A DNA stretch of 8,453 nt, taken from NCBI GenBank assembly GCA_019418195.1, contig DYCJ01000044.1:6334-14786 (forward strand), written 5' to 3'. The stretch's first letter is position 1; the number at the start of each line of letters is the position of its first letter. The notes below the pieces were generated by a model. The model was not told where the DNA came from. It saw only the letters and a list, made by a program, of their open reading frames with translations, and did not search any database. Both the position numbers and the translations under genes were made by a program. Below are positions 7,479-8,453 of this stretch, piece after piece. Source of the stretch: Clostridiales bacterium. GTDB lineage: Bacteria; Bacillota; Clostridia; Lachnospirales; Lachnospiraceae.

Positions 7479-7682
7479 TTATTTCTCCCACAATGTTCCC
7501 TGACGGTTTCTATTGTGTTTGTGGTCATTATAGTCCATCACAGGCAGGTTGTCCGCAAAAACCGTTCTACATATTTCTACATCCGCAGGCATCAGATTTC
7601 GCACATCCGGCATCCTCTGTCCTTCTTTCCGGATGTTGATATGAACCTCGAAACCATTGAGGAACGCCTGTATTATCTTCAC
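7479..7682 (-). CDS. Doubtful small ORF upstream of the membrane-protein gene
   Basis: A possible 67-codon ORF with a GTG start and no good ribosome binding site. A shorter form of 44 residues could begin at the ATG at 7613, which has AAGGACAGAGG directly before it. The predicted peptide is hydrophilic (for example FADNLPVMDYNDHKHNR) with no membrane segment or known motif. In favour: codon choice looks coding-like and the stop lies 21 bp before the next start. Against: a good candidate promoter for the next gene (7527-7555) lies inside it. The same frame is open upstream from an ATG at 7730 to a TGA (codons reading MTLYDTGYLTDKAG), so this may also be a decayed gene. The remaining bases 7683-7765 show nothing I can name. 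Confidence 0.25.
   Translation of the reverse strand: MKIIQAFLNGFEVHINIRKEGQRMPDVRNLMPADVEICRTVFADNLPVMDYNDHKHNRNRQGTLWEK
7527..7555 (-). promoter_or_regulatory. Candidate promoter for the three-TM protein gene
   Basis: The minus strand has a perfect TATAAT (7527-7532) preceded at 17 bp by CGGACA (7550-7555), four matches to TTGACA. The predicted start near 7520 gives a leader of about 63 nt to the ATG at 7457. It is weaker in the -35 than the other promoters in the window. Confidence 0.5.
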
Positions 7683-7765
7683 AGTTCATCCCGCTTTATC
7701 TGTCAGATACCCGGTGTCATATAAGGTCATGTCCGCCCGAAAAGTGGCGTACAAAACTTTTTGCC

Positions 7766-7925
7766 AACAGTTCAGCTATCTGTTGTCAGGAGGCTGATTT
7801 ATACTCGCATAAGAATCCGATGACTGACAGACAGATGAGCGGAGCGCCAGTAAATGAGCAAAGAAGCGGCGCAGCCGTAGTAAACACGTCAGTGCGGCTT
7901 TGCGAATGGCGCGAGCTGAACTGTT
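7766..7925. other. 160-bp structured element of nested inverted repeats
   Basis: The ends are a perfect 12-bp inverted repeat (AACAGTTCAGCT at 7766-7777, AGCTGAACTGTT at 7914-7925). Immediately inside, with no spacer, 7778-7789 pairs with 7824-7836 over 12 bp with one bulged base. Further helices nest consistently: GCGCCA 7844-7849 with TGGCGC 7907-7912, and GCAAAG 7858-7863 with CTTTGC 7898-7903. A small CGGC/GCCG triloop hairpin (7867-7877) lies within the innermost loop. Drawn together this is a closing stem opening into a junction of two arms, as in a folded non-coding RNA or a small mobile element. It ends 12 bp before the -35 box of the TSCPD gene promoter, so it is not that gene's leader. 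I found no convincing promoter of its own and do not recognise the family, so strand is left open. Confidence 0.6.
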
Positions 7926-7937
7926 ATTCCTATTTTA

Positions 7938-7966
7938 TTGAATTTTTATCTTCTATTTGCTATAAT
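7938..7966 (+). promoter_or_regulatory. Sigma-A promoter of the TSCPD gene
   Basis: TTGAAT (7938-7943) and TATAAT (7961-7966) stand 17 bp apart, with an extended -10 TG at 7958-7959. The predicted start near 7973 gives a leader of about 97 nt before the ATG at 8070. The leader shows no clear hairpin. Confidence 0.85.
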
Positions 7967-8069
7967 GTCCTCGCACATAAGGATAATCAGAAATACGACA
8001 GAGTGCTCCTGCATATCATTTATACTCAGATCCAGGAAGCGTTCTGTAAGATAAAGGAGGTCTGAAAGA

Positions 8070-8312
8070 ATGGATTATCAGCCGAAAGGAGTCTGTTCCC
8101 AGCAGATTCATTTTGACATAATAGACAACAAAGTAAGAAATGTTTCTTTTAAAGGCGGATGCCACGGCAATCTCCAGGGAATATCTCGTCTGATCGACGG
8201 GATGGACGTCAACGAAGCGATTTCCCGCATCGACGGAATCAAATGCGGTTTCAAATCAACATCCTGCCCGGATCAGCTGGCACAGGCATTAAAACAGGCA
8301 GTCGGTAAATAA
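8070..8312 (+). CDS. TSCPD domain-containing protein
   Basis: An 80-residue protein that is essentially one TSCPD domain. The signature TSCPD is at residues 64-68, and four cysteines (9, 31, 59, 66) lie in the contexts GVCSQQIHF, GGCHGNLQG, IKCGFKS and TSCPDQL. The spacing suggests metal or thiol chemistry. Related domains occur at the end of B12-dependent ribonucleotide reductases, but free-standing small versions have no established function that I know of. Length is typical for the stand-alone family common in Clostridia. The start is well fixed by AAAGGAGG nine bases before the ATG. It is a single-gene unit with its own promoter and a strong terminator that overlaps the stop codon, divergent from the membrane-protein gene and upstream of the 6S RNA. 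Confidence 0.9.
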   Translation: MDYQPKGVCSQQIHFDIIDNKVRNVSFKGGCHGNLQGISRLIDGMDVNEAISRIDGIKCGFKSTSCPDQLAQALKQAVGK

Positions 8313-8335
8313 CCGGCTGCCCGTTTTCTTCGTTT
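8297..8335 (+). terminator. Intrinsic terminator of the TSCPD gene
   Basis: A ten-base-pair stem (GGCAGTCGGT with ACCGGCTGCC, one T-G wobble) closes a five-base loop AAATA and is followed by a broken T-tract (CGTTTTCTTCGTTT). The TAA stop codon spans the loop and second arm, so the stem begins inside the last codons of the gene. Confidence 0.9.
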
Positions 8336-8340
8336 CGTTA

Positions 8341-8369
8341 TTGAATTATTATTCTGAAAATGGGATAAT
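8341..8369 (+). promoter_or_regulatory. Sigma-A promoter of the 6S RNA
   Basis: TTGAAT (8341-8346), a 17-bp spacer and GATAAT (8364-8369), with an extended -10 TG at 8361-8362. It starts a few bases after the preceding T-tract and predicts a start near 8376. Confidence 0.75.
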
Positions 8370-8375
8370 AACTAA

Positions 8376-8453
8376 AGAATCCTCCATTAAACCCTGAGAG
8401 CAGCCGCCATATGTATAGCCGATATTTGTGGTGTTTCTCGGAACAGGTTACTC
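8376..8453 (+). ncRNA. ssrS: 6S RNA, 5' part, cut by the window end
   Basis: 6S RNA binds the housekeeping RNA polymerase holoenzyme by imitating an open promoter and damps transcription when growth slows. About 43 nt from the predicted start is GCCGATATTT, the same block found about 40 nt into the E. coli 6S RNA as I recall it. It is followed by GTGGTGTTTCTCGG and then GGTTACTC, in line with the E. coli order GTGGCGCTCCGCGG then GGTGAGC. The 5' segment CCCTGAGAG would form the closing stem with sequence beyond the window. No Shine-Dalgarno or ORF begins here. The 3' half, including central bubble partner and terminator, is missing, so the call rests on the 5' half and the promoter. Confidence 0.65.

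Noticed and set aside
7766..7925. Retron-type msr-msd RNA, because of the terminal inverted repeats
   Set aside because: No reverse transcriptase gene lies nearby in the window and the branching pattern is not clearly retron-like, so the element is left unassigned.
7820..8065. Plus-strand open frame of 81 codons running into the TSCPD gene
   Set aside because: It contains a near-perfect promoter (7938-7966) and most of the structured element, has no ribosome binding site at its start, and its end coincides with the Shine-Dalgarno of the real gene.
1..8453. CRISPR array, tRNA, rRNA, or insertion sequence
   Set aside because: No regularly spaced repeats, cloverleaf-like sequences, rRNA segments or transposase-like frames were seen on either strand.

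Overview
The window reads as chromosomal DNA of a low-to-mid GC Firmicute, most likely a Lachnospiraceae (Clostridium cluster XIVa) relative. The clues are the dnaX-ybaB-recR order, a 449-residue Firmicute-type Pgi, a PfkA of the GGNGT/PKTIDND type, strong AAGGAGG ribosome binding sites, and a small TSCPD-domain protein of a kind common in Clostridia. This placement is inferred from gene content, not from a database search.

Layout. Positions 54-4851 hold five tightly packed minus-strand genes, transcribed in the order pfkA, dnaX, ybaB, recR, lacI-family regulator, with gaps of 2 to 15 nt. The group has a near-consensus sigma-A promoter (4987-5015) and a structured leader of about 130 nt. Upstream on the same strand is pgi (5035-6384) with its own promoter (6471-6499). 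The pgi terminator hairpin (4955-4986) lies on the predicted start point of the pfkA transcript. Next upstream is an unrecognised 310-residue protein with three membrane segments and a long disordered tail (6525-7457). The divergent gap of about 610 bp (7458-8069) contains a candidate promoter for that gene, a doubtful small ORF, and a 160-bp region of nested inverted repeats (7766-7925). That region folds into a multi-helix structure and matches no family I recognise. On the plus strand follow a promoter, a TSCPD-domain gene (8070-8312), a strong terminator, another promoter, and the 5' half of what looks like 6S RNA, cut by the window edge.

How the genes work together. Pgi and PfkA catalyse consecutive glycolytic steps (glucose-6-P to fructose-6-P to fructose-1,6-bisphosphate). 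DnaX (clamp loader), YbaB/EbfC (DNA-binding) and RecR (recombinational repair) form a standard replication/repair cluster. Placing pfkA at the head of that cluster, and a sugar-type LacI regulator at its tail, ties central carbon metabolism to replication and repair genes on one likely transcript.

The best candidates for something undescribed are the 160-bp structured element at 7766-7925 and the overlap of pgi terminator, pfkA promoter and pfkA leader. The 6S RNA call is the most useful RNA assignment.
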